Assembly (NCBI GenBank): GCA_964017185.1 | Contig: OZ024870.1 | Location: forward strand, 24,947,621-25,011,620 | DNA from: Rugalucina vietnamica | Taxonomy: Eukaryota > Mollusca > Bivalvia > Lucinida > Lucinidae | Direction of reading: 5' to 3' | Length of the DNA: 64,000 bases | Part shown: positions 20,268-30,726 of the stretch, piece after piece | Layout of the letters: every line of letters begins with the position of its first letter | Position numbering within the stretch: position 1 is the first letter of the stretch | Notes under the pieces: model-generated | Database searches by the model: none | Told to the model about the DNA's origin: nothing | What the model saw: only the letters and a program-made list of their open reading frames with translations | Made by a program: the position numbers and the translations under genes

Positions 20268-23200
20268 TCACAAATGCTGTTTTAGGGGATACTGGATAAA
20301 GCCGATAGTTATTCTTGAGTGGTTGCTTAAAGCAAGTTTTTTTTTTTTATATTTTATCTGAATGTTAACTGTTAATGTTCAAGCGTTCTTTTTAGAAGTC
20401 TGACAAAAACAACGGCTAAAAACATTAACATTTACTGTACGTGCTGTTTAGTGGGATATCGCACAAAGCCAATCATTTACTAATGACTGAAAGAATTCGG
20501 ATCTCGACTACGGTGTGGCATGACCAATCTGCAGATCGCCGTGTTTAGTTAGACCAGTTAACTTGCATTTAATTCAGTTTTTGTCATCACACCCAACATT
20601 CAGGTCGGGACAGGGACTATGGAGATCTTGTTTCTGTGTTCTCAATAACTCCTCTCAATAATACCACGCTGAGAAAGAGGTATGGCGCCTGTAAAACTAT
20701 ATACCCCCACACACACACCACTAATTGCGATCTCCCGGCCCGTTGGGAGATCGCATATATAGTTGATCAAGATCAGAACGTGGGGCTTAATCGACCACCG
20801 ACTTCCGACTTCCGTCGTACTTGTTTGGACGAGTCAGCTTCGATTGGGTCACACCAAATAGCGCATGTCGGCTCTGGTATGAAAGCTCACGTTGAACCGA
20901 GTTGTCATCTAGTCTTTTCGGTCTGTGGTTATCGCCGTGGGTTTATAATTATGTGGTCATACAGTGAAATTAGTGCTGAGAGATCGCAAGCGTTTTGGAA
21001 ACGCTTAAACTTGTTTTATAATACTGATCATTTCAAGGCGATACGTCTGTAGGGATTCTGATCGTTTTATGTTTCAGTGTTGAATGTTGTTTTTGCTGTT
21101 TGCACCTTATGTATGTTTTCATATGATTTTAGTTTTTCCCACCTCGGTTTTTGGAATGGGGGTTTCTTTCTGATTTCTGATTCCTGATCATTGCTTACTT
21201 TCACCTTCTTGCCTGCACTCCCCCACCCAATGCCTTCCATCCTTACCAGTATTTCGTTTCGCTTGGAACTCGGTCAACTGATAGTTAAAGGAATAGGTTT
21301 ACAAACATTATCCTACATTTCAAAAGAAAGAGATCAGCGAAACAAACACTTTGACACCACATTTATAAAAATCGGTTAAGTGGTTTTGAAGATATGAAAT
21401 TTTTAAGGCTCAAAAATGGCCGCCCATGGTGGCCGCCATTTTGTTTAGCTAGTCACGTGACCAAAAAGAAAAAAAAAAGCTTATTTACAGAAGTAGACTT
21501 ACTTTTTACATTAGAAAACAGATCAGTATGATTCTATTAAGTGAATGAAAAGTATTTCAACAACTTTCATACTTTAATATGCATGGACATGGCGCGCTGA
21601 TGTCAAAATCGAGCTAGAAATGTTTGACATTGCTATAAATATAATTCCTTCGTAATTGACTAACGGTATGTAGATTTACTGAAATTTATAAATATCACAC
21701 ATGTTCCATTTGGCCAACCGCATTCATTTAGTTCAAATTTGTATGTATATAACGTATATAACGGTAAATCTTTGATGTGAATCAACTATAATGTCATTTT
21801 GTAAACATGTCGTGGTTAAGGTCATTCTGTTTCCGTGTTTCGTTAACTAAACATTTTGAACGGGACACAGCTGGTTATGGTGAGGTGGCAATAAATAATG
21901 TGGCCACAGTACTATAAAGTACATGTATACTATAGATAGTTCCTGCATGATGTCACAACATGCATATTTGACACATAAGATGGCTGATTTTCCAGGGTAA
22001 ACCAGTTATGTACAGTTATGATTATCTGATCAAGTGAGTTGTTCTCAAACTAGTAAGAGGTTGACAATAGAATAGTTGCACATAATGTCGTTCAAGCTTA
22101 ACCTTACTGTATTCAGAAATACAGTTAACCCAATGTATGCAAACAAAATCGGCCATTTTGTGTGGCAAAATCTTGATATTTGTCATGCAGGAACTATCTA
22201 TAGCTCGATTTTGTCCTCAGACGCGTCAAAAAAAATATCGACGAGCCTTCTTATTCAAAAGGATATTCAGATTGTAACAGTACAAATACGTAATGTGTGC
22301 GCATCCGAAGTGTAACGGAAACCCAGCTATTTACCTTACATGTGCTAGTAAATGGACTCGTCGAGCTACTGACGCGTCTGAGGTCAAAATCGAACACATC
22401 AATTAGTTTGTCATTAGTATAGTTATACAGTTTTTTATGTTATATTTGTCGACATAATAGCCTACTGATGCATCACATTATTTTGACACAAACAAACAGT
22501 TATAACAGGGTTGCCACGCGTTAGGGAAAATTCAGGGGATTTAAAATGTTTTCAAGGTCAGTGTCAGTGAAATTTGGAATTGTTGGCAAATGTCAGGGAA
22601 TTGTCAGGGAATTTTGAAAACACCAGATTCAAGTCAAATTACTTAGTGAATTTGTCTACATCCCTCTAGTGTTTTGGGGGCAGTCTTGTATCACATAGTA
22701 TCCAGAAGTGTATTTTATGTTGAATTAATTAAGCTCTGATTGGTGTTTTGTTGTAAAATGACTTTCCAAGTTTCAAAAATTGCCCAATTAAAGTGTCCTT
22801 AGAGACCGCGCGACAAGATGTCGATGTCAAGGAAATTTGAAATTCAGGGAATTGTCAGGGAAATGTCAGGGGATTTTGTTTCAGTCGGAGCGTGGCATCC
22901 CTGTATAAGAACTTTCACAATTCTAACGTTAAATGAATACCAAAAATAATGTTGTGTGTTTTTTTCTGAGTATGTCGCACAAATAATATGTTTGTAATCA
23001 AACATCGAAAAAGGTTCGTATGTCGAGTATGTCATGTATGTATAGCTCGAATTTGACCTTTGACAGGTCAAGGATTGGACGGGTCTACTTTGAAGCACTT
23101 GAGCAAATACATATATAGATATTTCATCTAGTATTTTCTTTTGCATGATCCGTCAATATATTCCATGAATAATTGGATACTGAATTCACATGAATCAACA

Positions 23201-23930
23201 GTTAGTCCGAACGATGAATAGGTTTTGGTTTATATGTACCCACTTTTATCTGATTAGTGTAATCTGGAAACTGTCAATAGTCAAATGCGAGCTATAACTT
23301 TGTTTTCATGTTCACGTGCGAGTGAACGGAACCTTTTCTGTCAAATATAAAGAAAATGTGTCGGAGAAAATATGAATGGATGATTACAGCTATTGTTTGT
23401 TCTTTCTTCTGTTTATTGTTTTAAGGCGCTGTGATTTGACCCTGTCGGTCCACTTTTATAGATGCTGTTAAACTGTTTGCTTTTATGCACATGCACAAAA
23501 TATTATCACGTGAGCTTCAAACGACAGGGTCAAGCTTACAGTGTATATACAGTCATCACCCTACAATGAACAAGGGTTCTGCACCACTACGTCATACCTA
23601 AATCCTGAAAATCCTTGGAACACAAATTGCAATATGTGAGTTGCCATCTTAGTCTTTTTTCCTTCATTTATTATGACATCAATATTGTTGGCAGCCTCGC
23701 CGTTGTCCACCATCCCGATTGCAACCCAGGTATTTCCTTTCCTGACAATCTGTTTAAATCAAACCAGATGAATTAGAAAACATATACAACGTAAATAAGT
23801 TATACATAGGTCGTCCAAAAAATAGCCTTTCTACATTGACTAATATTTTGAAAATTATAGTACGATTTCTTTGCGAGAATTATCAAAGCTAGCCTGTGAA
23901 AATATGTAGATTTTGAATCCAGTGTAATAA

Positions 23931-23976
<46 letters not shown>

Positions 23977-26223
23977 TTAGATCGATCAGCTCTGATTATT
24001 ATCGTAATACTAGAAAACAATTTTGGACTTAAGTCTCTTACCTGGATATCATCTTGGATTGACATTTCATCAAGGACAATACCACCACGTTTTCCAAATG
24101 CATTGACGTTCTTGGACACAGCTTCTTTCACCATCCAGTCAAGCTGTTGTTGATTGATACCCGGTGACTGCTCCACTGAATTCTTGTAGTACTGAAGTAG
24201 TCTTTGTGACGGCAGCACAAGAACTTCGCTTGATTTTAAATCAGCGTAGGCCCGAGGTGATCTGAAAATTAAATATTGCAATTATCAACAAAGTATTGCC
24301 GCTTAACCTGCACCCTGATACACTTCGTGAACTCGCTCCACTTCCGTGCGAAGAGGTCTGACGGAACACCAATGGAAATTCCGTAAATTTACTAATGCTG
24401 GAGACGTATAAGGTACTTTCCGTGATCGATACAGGTATCACAAAGAATATTATTATTATCATTATTATTATCTCACCATATCAAATCAAGGCTTTGTGTG
24501 GAGGGATCGGACTGCTAAACATATTGTGAATTCAAAAGTTTCCAATGTTGAGATTGTAAGACTGCACTACATGTATTTTATATAGATTATCCTGTGGTAC
24601 TTACCGACAATAGAGAGTAAGACACAGAGTAATAACTTCAGGATCCCACCGTCTTGATCGCGGGTCTTTGCTAGAGCCCATATTTTTCAGCTGCGATAGA
24701 AGTAGAGGAGTTGCAGCAGTTCTATCTTGTGTGGCTCTCTTTAGTATTGTCTGTAAAAGTTGATCATCGCTGGCGCTGCAATCAATTCCGACCCCAACTT
24801 CAGATTCCGTTGATTTCTTCAGTAACTTCTTGCATGAAGAGCACACCTCTCCGCTGGAGAGCCACGGTAAAGCGTTTTGGCACTGGGGAGATCTTACTCT
24901 GACCTGGGGTAACATCAGATGAATTATGTCGAATTTGGTTTTAAACTTGTACAGTCAATGACCAAAAGTATTTCCATGTAACGTCAGAAATTCCATAGAC
25001 TTAATTAGGTGTATTTTCATGTTTACAACAAAAAATTAGCGTCAACATATTTTCCTAGGATGTTGATGTTATTTGAAAGGTAAATTAATAAAGCAATAAA
25101 CAAATAATTTTCACTCAATTCCGTGCATGTGTTTTAAAGCTTCTAATTTTTAAACAACATCGATATTCATTTTGACATTTTTGGCCCAACGTCACCATTG
25201 ACGCCAATGGGAAAGTGGCTTTTTGAAAATTTCATTTAACTTCTAACCGTCTTGTATTTAGAAAATGCAATGCTGAAACATCATCAAATAACCTTTATCT
25301 ATTGCTTTATTCAAGATCATGAAAATATGTTGACCAGGAGAGACACGATGATTTTTCTTGTAAACATCTTAATACACACAAGTCATAGGTAATTCCAACG
25401 TTGTGGAATTACTTTTGGTCCTTGACTGTAGTTGAATATGTAAGTGTTCTTCGCTATTAAGTTTGGTGCATTATTTTAGGTCAGTATATATACATACGAA
25501 CATTGTAAATGTACACGTCAAAGTGCTCATAGAAGTTGTACATTTTCTTGGGTACGATTTTCATGATTATAAAATAATATGCGTATCCTATTCTTAACTG
25601 ACGATTGGTATACGATTGGTCTGTCATGTTTGGGATCTTTGAACCCATAAATACATACCTGGGGTGATCTGTCAATCAATGACGTCCATCTTTCGCCTGT
25701 CTGTTCTGTAGTCTCGACTCCACGACACAGCCGAATGTTCTTGCAGATCATTGGAATGGCAATTTCTGGCCGGGAGACCGTGCATGTTGGCGGGAGGTCC
25801 AGTATCTTCCCTTCGATTCGATCCGTCTTCACGCCATCCGTCACCCCAATGGTCATCGCTCCTTCCGATCGCAATGTTGTTACAATGAAAATCTGTTGTT
25901 CGTCCCTCTGAAACATGCTGGGCACAGCAATAGCGGTATTCCCTTGTTCATCGGAATGCACTGTAGCGGCCTCTAATGGTGGTTTAGGACTCAAAGGATC
26001 AACCTCCCTAATTCCGGTGAAACCCTGATATTTCTTCCCATTTCGGTGAACACGGGTCCTCTGCACAGATGAGAATATTTCTGGTATGATTCTTGAGATG
26101 TAATTATCTGACTGTCGGAAAGTGTTGGCGGCTTTACAATGGTCTTCATAATGGATCATTACATCGAGCAATCGTAGAGGTTTTGAAGCATCGTGTTGGC
26201 ATTCTTCATAGTTGGAACATAAC
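13330..26223 (-). CDS. DDE transposase, P-element/THAP9-like (or Academ-like), at least five exons
   Basis: Joined minus-strand exons 26223-25659, 24903-24605, 24261-24042, 23749-23598 and 14338-13330 give about 747 aa in one frame with GT..AG introns. Family proteins cut and join DNA with an RNase H-fold catalytic core. Features in order: an N-terminal region of unknown role (first 190 aa); a RRWDPEVITLCLTLYCRSP segment and LPSQRLLQYY segment typical of the region ahead of P-type cores; catalytic D in IVLDEMSIQDD (about 352); GFRWPVAYFAT across the last junction; second D in YVMMDGGSANRS (about 452); and final acid in SDIVENFFCQQRG followed by NTNPT. All three acidic residues are present. 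The first exon, which must supply two bases before 26223, and any THAP or other DNA-binding domain were not found. The last intron (9.3 kb) holds helicase exons 2-5 in antisense. Superfamily assignment is by motif only. Confidence 0.75.
14647..14944 (+). CDS. Helicase exon 2 (motifs Ia and II)
   Basis: Acceptor tttag at 14642-14646 and donor gtaata after ctacag. The first base completes the Arg codon from exon 1. It encodes VTASTGMAA, TTIHHWAGLG and VIDEIGMIS, the motif Ia and Walker B blocks of PIF1 helicases, and ends FGGLQ, which leads into the GDFKQLPP motif of exon 3. Confidence 0.85.
15121..15475. mobile_element. TIR element in helicase intron 2, TA flanks
   Basis: The left end ccgtattcgttctaattagc and the right end ataagaacgaatacgg are inverted copies of each other, flanked by TA on both sides. 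The interior repeats agcgcac/gtgcgct motifs. Length and TA site suit a mariner/Tigger-derived MITE. No coding sequence. Confidence 0.75.
15868..15996 (+). CDS. Helicase exon 3 (motif III)
   Basis: Acceptor ttttcccag and donor gtatag. It is 43 codons in phase 0, encodes ASGDFKQLPPVPD and ends RVILKQ. The exon is short but its motif is one of the most conserved in the family, which fixes the frame. Confidence 0.85.
16327..16555 (+). CDS. Helicase exon 4
   Basis: Acceptor catttaaag and donor gtaggt after gatacag. It encodes 76 codons plus one base, including VRRQDEPALVKAVRELCDGE and a VEPTMLFGVNFDVDYMN stretch that matches the RRQxD and N..VD..N pattern between motifs III and IV of PIF1 proteins. 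The gat microsatellite starts only a few bases past the donor. Confidence 0.8.
16560..17100. repeat. (GAT)n microsatellite with variants, about 540 bp
   Basis: Long runs of gat with gac, gaa and ggt variants are broken by a recurring tacaatcgagaaaattgtca spacer at about 16772, 16847, 16888 and 17033. The spacer makes it a compound repeat with a second, longer period. It occupies most of helicase intron 4. Poly-Asp and poly-Met open frames across it are artefacts. Confidence 0.9.
17243..19050 (+). CDS. Helicase exon 5 (motifs IV-VI and PHD finger)
   Basis: The acceptor ttttttcag precedes 17243; two bases complete a Gly codon, then ETALLSKCQAPKTLALKVG. The first 150 residues finish the helicase (VGAPVILLKN, LTVHKAQG, GVAIGRA). 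The next 400 or so, with charged and Arg-rich stretches, I could not place. The last 55 form the PHD-type finger. A donor-like gtaagt at 18991 lies within the finger, but reading through gives the expected final CSNC pair, so I kept the exon whole to the TAA at 19050. Confidence 0.85.
19160..19980. repeat. Higher-order minisatellite (30-bp units plus a 90-bp spacer)
   Basis: Thirty-base units of the type gtaaggacacccaatccaag occur in blocks at 19160-19345, 19497-19610 and 19735-19860. The blocks alternate with a spacer containing ctgaccggtgggcagcacaa at 19421, 19642 and 19893, so the larger period is about 221-251 bp. It begins about 110 bp past the helicase stop codon. Confidence 0.85.
20000..20268 (+). 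mobile_element. Retroposon 3' end with (ATT)n tail
   Basis: The sequence ttaaataaagttattattat, which leads into a run of about 14 att triplets, is the usual 3' terminus of CR1/L2/RTE-type non-LTR elements or SINEs that use their machinery. The body upstream is not clearly coding. Confidence 0.5.
20269..21050. other. Unrecognised stretch
   Basis: An open frame (20636-21052) reads through but has no family motifs, and its left part is low-complexity. It may be the body of the retroposon-like element that ends near 21205. No function is assigned. Confidence 0.3.
21050..21205 (+). mobile_element. Retroposon-like 3' region (partner 39940-40170)
   Basis: Shares ttttatgtt(t)cagtgttga, a cctta/atgta(t/c)gttttcat block and ttttcccacctcg..ggtttctttctgatt with 39940-40170, in the same order. 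The 39.9-kb copy follows reverse-transcriptase-like sequence, which suggests both are LINE 3' ends. Confidence 0.5.
21285..21500. repeat. Palindrome ggccgcccatggtggccgcc and flanks
   Basis: Position 21412-21446 reads aaaatggccgcccatggtgg followed by ccgccattttg, a near-perfect palindrome. It stands in a stretch with caaaagaaagagatcagcg and a following agtcacgtgacc palindrome. This is probably a MITE core or a conserved dispersed element; no ends were found. Confidence 0.4.
21785..21905. repeat. Direct repeat, right copy (partner 6975-7090)
   Basis: Same orientation as the left copy, with several substitutions and small gaps. It lies in the last transposase intron. Confidence 0.6.
21935..22205. 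mobile_element. Foldback element, about 270 bp
   Basis: The ends tatagatagttcctgcatga and tcatgcaggaactatctata are near-perfect inverted copies. The right end abuts or overlaps the start of the family D element at 22195. No open frame. Confidence 0.6.
22195..22400. mobile_element. Foldback element family D, copy 2
   Basis: Starts tagctcgattttgtcctcag with acgcgtc and ends with the complement (gacgcgtctgaggtcaaaat). The interior is the reverse complement of the interior of copy 1 (11820-12005). A further decayed end lies at 23040-23105. Confidence 0.7.
22506..22903. mobile_element. hAT-like MITE
   Basis: The ends cagggttgccacgc and gcgtggcatccctg are inverted repeats of the CAGGG..GCC kind seen in hAT elements. 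They are flanked by tataa at 22501-22505 and 22904-22908. The duplication is 5 bp, shorter than the 8 bp typical of hAT, so three bases may have decayed or the superfamily is wrong. The interior repeats gtcagggaa.. motifs. Confidence 0.7.
23040..23105. mobile_element. Family D fragment
   Basis: The sequence tatagctcgaatttgacctt, followed by gacaggtcaaggattggacg, resembles the arm of family D at 22195. Only one arm is present. Confidence 0.4.
23598..23749 (-). CDS. Transposase exon D
   Basis: The acceptor tttaaacag precedes 23749 and the donor GT follows 23598 (ggatttag then gtatga). It encodes 50 residues, IVRKGNTWVAIGMVDNG to VFQGFSGF, and leaves two bases that pair with exon E to make Arg. 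The HILQFVFQGFSGFRWPVAYF sequence across the junction is the expected P-type pattern, which is the main support for linking exons 9.3 kb apart. Confidence 0.75.
23935..23972. repeat. Poly(T) run
   Basis: About 38 T on the plus strand within a transposase intron. On the minus strand it is a poly(A), possibly the tail of a small retroposed fragment. Confidence 0.7.
24042..24261 (-). CDS. Transposase exon C (first catalytic Asp)
   Basis: The acceptor attttcag ends at 24262, and the donor is gtaaga after atccag. It encodes SPRAYADLKSSEVLVLPSQR and later GGIVLDEMSIQDDIQ. The LPSQR..Y block and the DEM acid are diagnostic of P-type transposases. It is 73 codons plus the base completing the split Arg. 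Confidence 0.8.
24605..24903 (-). CDS. Transposase exon B
   Basis: Acceptor taccccag and donor gtaagt. It has 99 codons plus two bases. It has a possible zinc-binding set (C at SPQCQN, then GEVCSSCKK), a basic patch, and RRWDPEVITLCLTLYC at the end, which matches the R(Y/W)xPEV(I)xxCLxL pattern ahead of the LPSxRTL motif in the family. Confidence 0.75.
24952..25428. mobile_element. Tc1/mariner-like MITE, TA target site
   Basis: The left end cagtcaatgaccaaaagtat and the right end acttttggtccttgactg form inverted repeats of about 25 bp. They are flanked by TA at 24950-24951 and 25429-25430. It is 477 bp, non-coding, and sits in the intron between transposase exons A and B. Confidence 0.8.
25659..26223 (-). 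CDS. Transposase exon A (N-terminal part)
   Basis: The acceptor ttttacag precedes 26223 and the donor gtatgt follows ccccag. It encodes about 188 residues, beginning LCSNYEECQHDASKP, with GFTGIREVDPLSPKPP, MFQRDEQQIF and RPEIAIPMICKNIRLCRGVE. I recognise no domain, and it may be a family-specific N-terminus. An upstream exon must supply the start and two bases; none was identified between 26225 and 30500. Confidence 0.65.
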
Positions 26224-26529
26224 CTGTAAAAGTTATTTCAAAAACATATAAAAATGGAAAAGTTTGTCAAATGCTACAATGAGCAATGTTTCAGCCCGGT
26301 TTCCAGGTTTTAATAGTGTAACTTGCAAATTAAGCTTTGGTCTTACTATAATTCTTCTACATGTTCGTATTGTTGTGATTAAGCTGTTTGTTATACGATA
26401 ATGTTGAAGAAATATCGCTTATTTTACCAGTTCCGAAACACGTTTGGCTATAAAAAGCAAAAAGAAAGCCTATGATTGTGAAACTTGTCATGAAGCATAA
26501 GGGAATGGAGCTCTACAAAATTTGTATAA

Positions 26530-26710
26530 TTCATGACCCTGTGATGACTTTGACCAATTTTTCGGCAAAGTCAACATGGATCGCCCATGCATTTGATTGG
26601 GAAAAGTGTTGAAATATCATTTGAAGGGGAGAACTTGAAGGAAATGGACTGAAGATTTATGATTTTGAAAAAAAGGTCCCCAGGGGTTGGTGTGCCCCCA
26701 CCCGGGGCAG
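26530..26710. repeat. Dispersed direct repeat, copy 1
   Basis: Shares catgaccctgtgatga, a tttgaccaatttt block, and a atttatgatt..ccc(c)agggg block with 27235-27380. Both copies are diverged and non-coding. A (G)n run at 26815-26831 follows. Confidence 0.45.
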
Positions 26711-27234
26711 TATACGTGTAGTATATTACTTTAATATTCAAATACCTTCTCTGAAACTGCTTTCCCAATCAATAAAAGCCAAATTTTATATGAAATGAAG
26801 CATCTACGGGAAATGGGGGGGGGGGGGGGGGGTACGTAAATATTCCAGCTAAGATGGCCGCCATGCCTATATATTGTAAAACCATTCAGAATCCTCTCCG
26901 AAACCGGTGGACAGGACTGATTAGAAAATTAGAAAAAAAGTGCCTTGAGAGGCACGCATACCCCCGGCTGATAGCACCCCCAAACCCACCGCCCCCCAAC
27001 CCGGACATGCTCAGCCCGAATCAAAGAGAGCACCCTATACATCTTATAAATTTGCATTTGCATAAAGCACTGCCTACAGTTATAGTGGAGGAGTGTAGTA
27101 GAATGACAGATCTATTTTAAAACTAACGAAAACACGAACGGAAAAGCGAAAACTATATATACCCGTCGGCATAAATGCCGGAGGTATAAATAGCACAGAG
27201 CATTGAGTACTAGAGTACTACACTATGTACATAA

Positions 27235-27380
27235 ATTTTGACCATGTGATGACCTTGACATTGACCTATTTTACCGCAAGGTCGGCTTAGGTCGCATTAG
27301 TGGAATGAAGGATAGGCAGAACATTTATGATTCTGATAATAAAATTGATCCCAGTGGGGGGCTATATTTATGTATACGAC
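27235..27380. repeat. Dispersed direct repeat, copy 2
   Basis: Partner of 26530-26710; the shared order is gaccatgtgatgaccttgac, tattttaccgcaaggtc, then acatttatgattctga and a cccagtgggg block. Confidence 0.45.
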
Positions 27381-28009
27381 ACCATAAAAGATTATTGGTA
27401 TATATCCCAGATCTCAGGTTAGCAAAGAAAATCTTTTCAGATTTAGAACTGCGAAAGCATGCATTAGACAGGTCTTTGCGAAGAACGTGAATATTTTCAA
27501 CAAGCTGAATACAGTAGTTTTCGAAATTGACAATTATACACTACAACTAGTTGATGTGTGAACCTTGATTCTTGTTAACGATTCATATAGTGTATCTTCA
27601 GTATGCATTCAAAAACGACATATAAGATTTCTTTAATTGTTTGAAGCAAAGATTTTTGCCCTTGGTTTCAAAAGGTAAGTACTGCACGAATGGCTAAATA
27701 AGATGTTTTTTAATGATATTAATGAAACAATGCCAACAACTGCGGTCTTTAAGAAAATAGACGGCTGGTATCATTAGGTTTATTATTTTGTCGTGTGCAT
27801 AGCAACTAAACATATGGGAACGTCAGATGCAAATCTAGATAATGTTTTCTCGACAAAACATTAATGTATGGATGCGCCAGTCATTTGGATCAAAGGCCCC
27901 TGGTAAAAGCCCCACGTGCACACTAAGGTGAAAATTTTATGGTAAAATCCCAGCTACATTACGAGAAGACTACCATGCAATACACAGAAATGTGTTTTAA
28001 GCTGTTTAG

Positions 28010-28217
28010 ATTTTTTTAATATTTATGCTCAAAAATATGTTTGTGAGTACACGTTAGAACCGAAAGGCGAATACCCACAGTCTATGTTTTGGAGCAAAAA
28101 AAAAAAAAAAAAAAAAAAGAAAGAAAAAGAAAAAGGATACACCTGTAAACCCCAGTTTTAATATATAAATTTGGAGTTTAAGGGGTTTTACATTACACGG
28201 ACATGTTATTCTTATGA
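28010..28217. mobile_element. MITE family B, copy at 28 kb
   Basis: Contains gagtacacgttagaaccg, acccacagtctatgttttgg, a poly(A) expansion, the taaaccccagttttaatata block and the end cattacacggacatgttatt. The left terminal repeat is missing. Confidence 0.7.
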
Positions 28218-28896
28218 AAGCCCCGTTTCCTTGAGTCTGTCAATAATGAGGTACAACAGCTGAGAGTTGTTCTGATGAACAAAACATGAGGGAGATGTTT
28301 ATGTACCACAAGCCTAAAGTGTACAGGCAAATTTGGAAATTATATAAGGGTCCTAAAAGAAAAAGATCGTGAAAAATACAACTCCCAATATAAAATATAA
28401 ACCGTTCGTGTCCACGCTATCTCCGGTGCCGTAGGGGCTGGGGATACAAACGGTTGGTGCATGCATTATGTGCCTTGTAATTGTCTTGACAGACTTTCAG
28501 GCAAGTTTGTTTTGGTGTGCGAATTAAAGCGTGCAGGATTCTAATTTTTATGATTATGGCTATCACTGCTACAGACAAAGACATAGTCCAATGCATTTCG
28601 ATAGTTTCTGAAGGGCAGACCTGAGGGACGAATGGACACACGTGTATACGGACTTAAAAATCAGAGACTAAAGTCATGATCAAAAAGGACAGAAATGAAC
28701 ATATATTTTTTGGAAAGGCCCGTACAGTTAAGGCTGGCGTCATCCATTTTTAGAGGAAGCATAACTTCAGCGATACCCTGTCGGCAATTTTGGTAGCACG
28801 GCTTTGATGAATAAAAATAGGACAAGCTCTGTCGAAAGTCTCACCCAAATGCGTGTTGTCGCCGGTATGAATTACTTTTTCACAACCACTTAGTTT

Positions 28897-28965
<69 letters not shown>

Positions 28966-30726
28966 CGTGTGCGTGTGTGTGCGTGTGTGTGTCACCACAC
29001 CTTCCGCACTTCCTCATACCAAGGTCATATTGTAAAATATGAACTAAAACAAATTAAACACGGCAAGCAAGCATACTGCCCTAAGTGGTCATACGCCTAT
29101 ATGCTCCATATCATTGGACTCGGGCTCACCAACACCGAGTATAATAATGGTTCAAAGGGAGAAGAAAGCGGGTATTCTTGCGTTTATAGATTCCTTCATG
29201 ATTATCGTTTTTATGTATATACGCCTTATAAGCTGTTTTTATGTATATACGCCTTATAAGCTGTTTACATTTACCACTGATTGAGTGGCTCCGTTGGTGA
29301 TGGAATCTTCTCGTGTTGTGAATCTTCGTAGAATGGTAGGAAATGAAACTGGATAAACAAAATTTACTGTGAAGATTTGTGCAACATTACATGGTTAACA
29401 CCATTTGTGACAAAGTGGAGTGTGGTGACTAGCATATGGTTCGATTTGGAAGTAAATTTGAGCCGACAAAATGTTCTTCTTTATGAGTCGGCCTATATCG
29501 CAAACTCTGCGTACACATTGATTGCACGATTCGGCAAAAATGAAAAAGTGGCTTATTCAACCCCGGTCTCCCCTACTCTATAACGACGCATTGAACTCTA
29601 CATTCTGAAGAGTTCCACTGTACTCATCCATGTACGATGCACGACATTTCGAAAATGTGTTTTGTCGGCAATTTTGTAACTTCAAAAATATTCTCCGCAA
29701 AATTTAGATCTAAAACACATGTCATTTTGTAGATCTTTCTTTACTTTTATTTCTTTCACCACACACTCTATGTTGATCTTTCTTTTCTTTTCTTCTTCCC
29801 TCCCTTCTTTTTTATGTGTGTGTCTGGGGGGGGGGGGGGGATGAAATGTATCTATCTATCAGAGAAGAGGCCTAGCCTACTTTAATAGAATTATCGGTCA
29901 TAAAACCACCCACTTCTTGAATGAAATTTCATTATCAAACCTTTTAAAATGTAGGTCTACAGTGTAAATAATATTAAGTAAAATAAAATATAATATAATT
30001 ATAGTAGTTCTCTTAATAATAGTTCTCTGACAAGTAAAAGTAGGGCCTCAAATATGATAAAGGACAGCTAGCTGGTGAAGATCTACAGAATTCAGCTTCT
30101 CGATTCCTGGCAACGGTCAAATATTTATTCATTGCAGCGAATTCGACGATTCTCGGCTTGTCTCAGAGATGAAATCTTCTTCCCAGAATTATATGTCCAA
30201 TCTTTTCTCTTTTTTCTGTCGTATTGATTGCACACCGTGACTTACCATAAAGCTGCGTCCGATGACATTTTCCTTCATGGGGCCTCTTCGATTTTCAAAA
30301 CAAACCGCTGCGCGCGCTGATTCAAACGTCCTTGGAAATTCCAAAAATAAATAAAAAGCTGACGACGTTCCAAGGTGTAAATTCGACTGAATATTGGAAA
30401 AAATATCGTTTTTTATCGAAACAACGTATTCTTAGTGTTTTTGAAACAAAACTTCCAACAATTTCTGTAATGGATTTAATCCAAGCTGTGCTCAGAATTC
30501 ATTCGGCCCGGATCAAAGGACAGAACCGGAAATGGAGCTGGTGAGGAGGAGCTCCTGATCGTGATTATTTTTTGGACACGATTACAGCCTTCAGGAAGGC
30601 ATTACTGGCAAAGTTATCCATGCCTCGTACGAAACTGTGATTCCATCTTTCCAGAAATATACAAGAGGCCTACGGAATACGACAGGTAAATTCACAATCG
30701 ACATGCCAAAATTTTTGCATTATTGG
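28218..30726. other. Non-coding stretch with microsatellites
   Basis: No gene was recognised. It holds a (ct)n run followed by (gt)n at 28899-28992, two direct copies of a 28-bp unit (tatgtatatacgccttataa) at 29209-29265, and a G-run at 29827. Short open frames here (28957, 29377, 30332) lack family features. Confidence 0.45.

Noticed and set aside
20636..21052. 138-aa open frame as a gene
   Set aside because: It has no family motifs, its left side is low-complexity, and it lies between retroposon-like 3' ends.
30250..30285. Candidate first exon for the transposase (short frame ending at a gtaagt on the minus strand)
   Set aside because: Its phase does not match exon A, which needs two bases from upstream, and it has no THAP or other DNA-binding motif.
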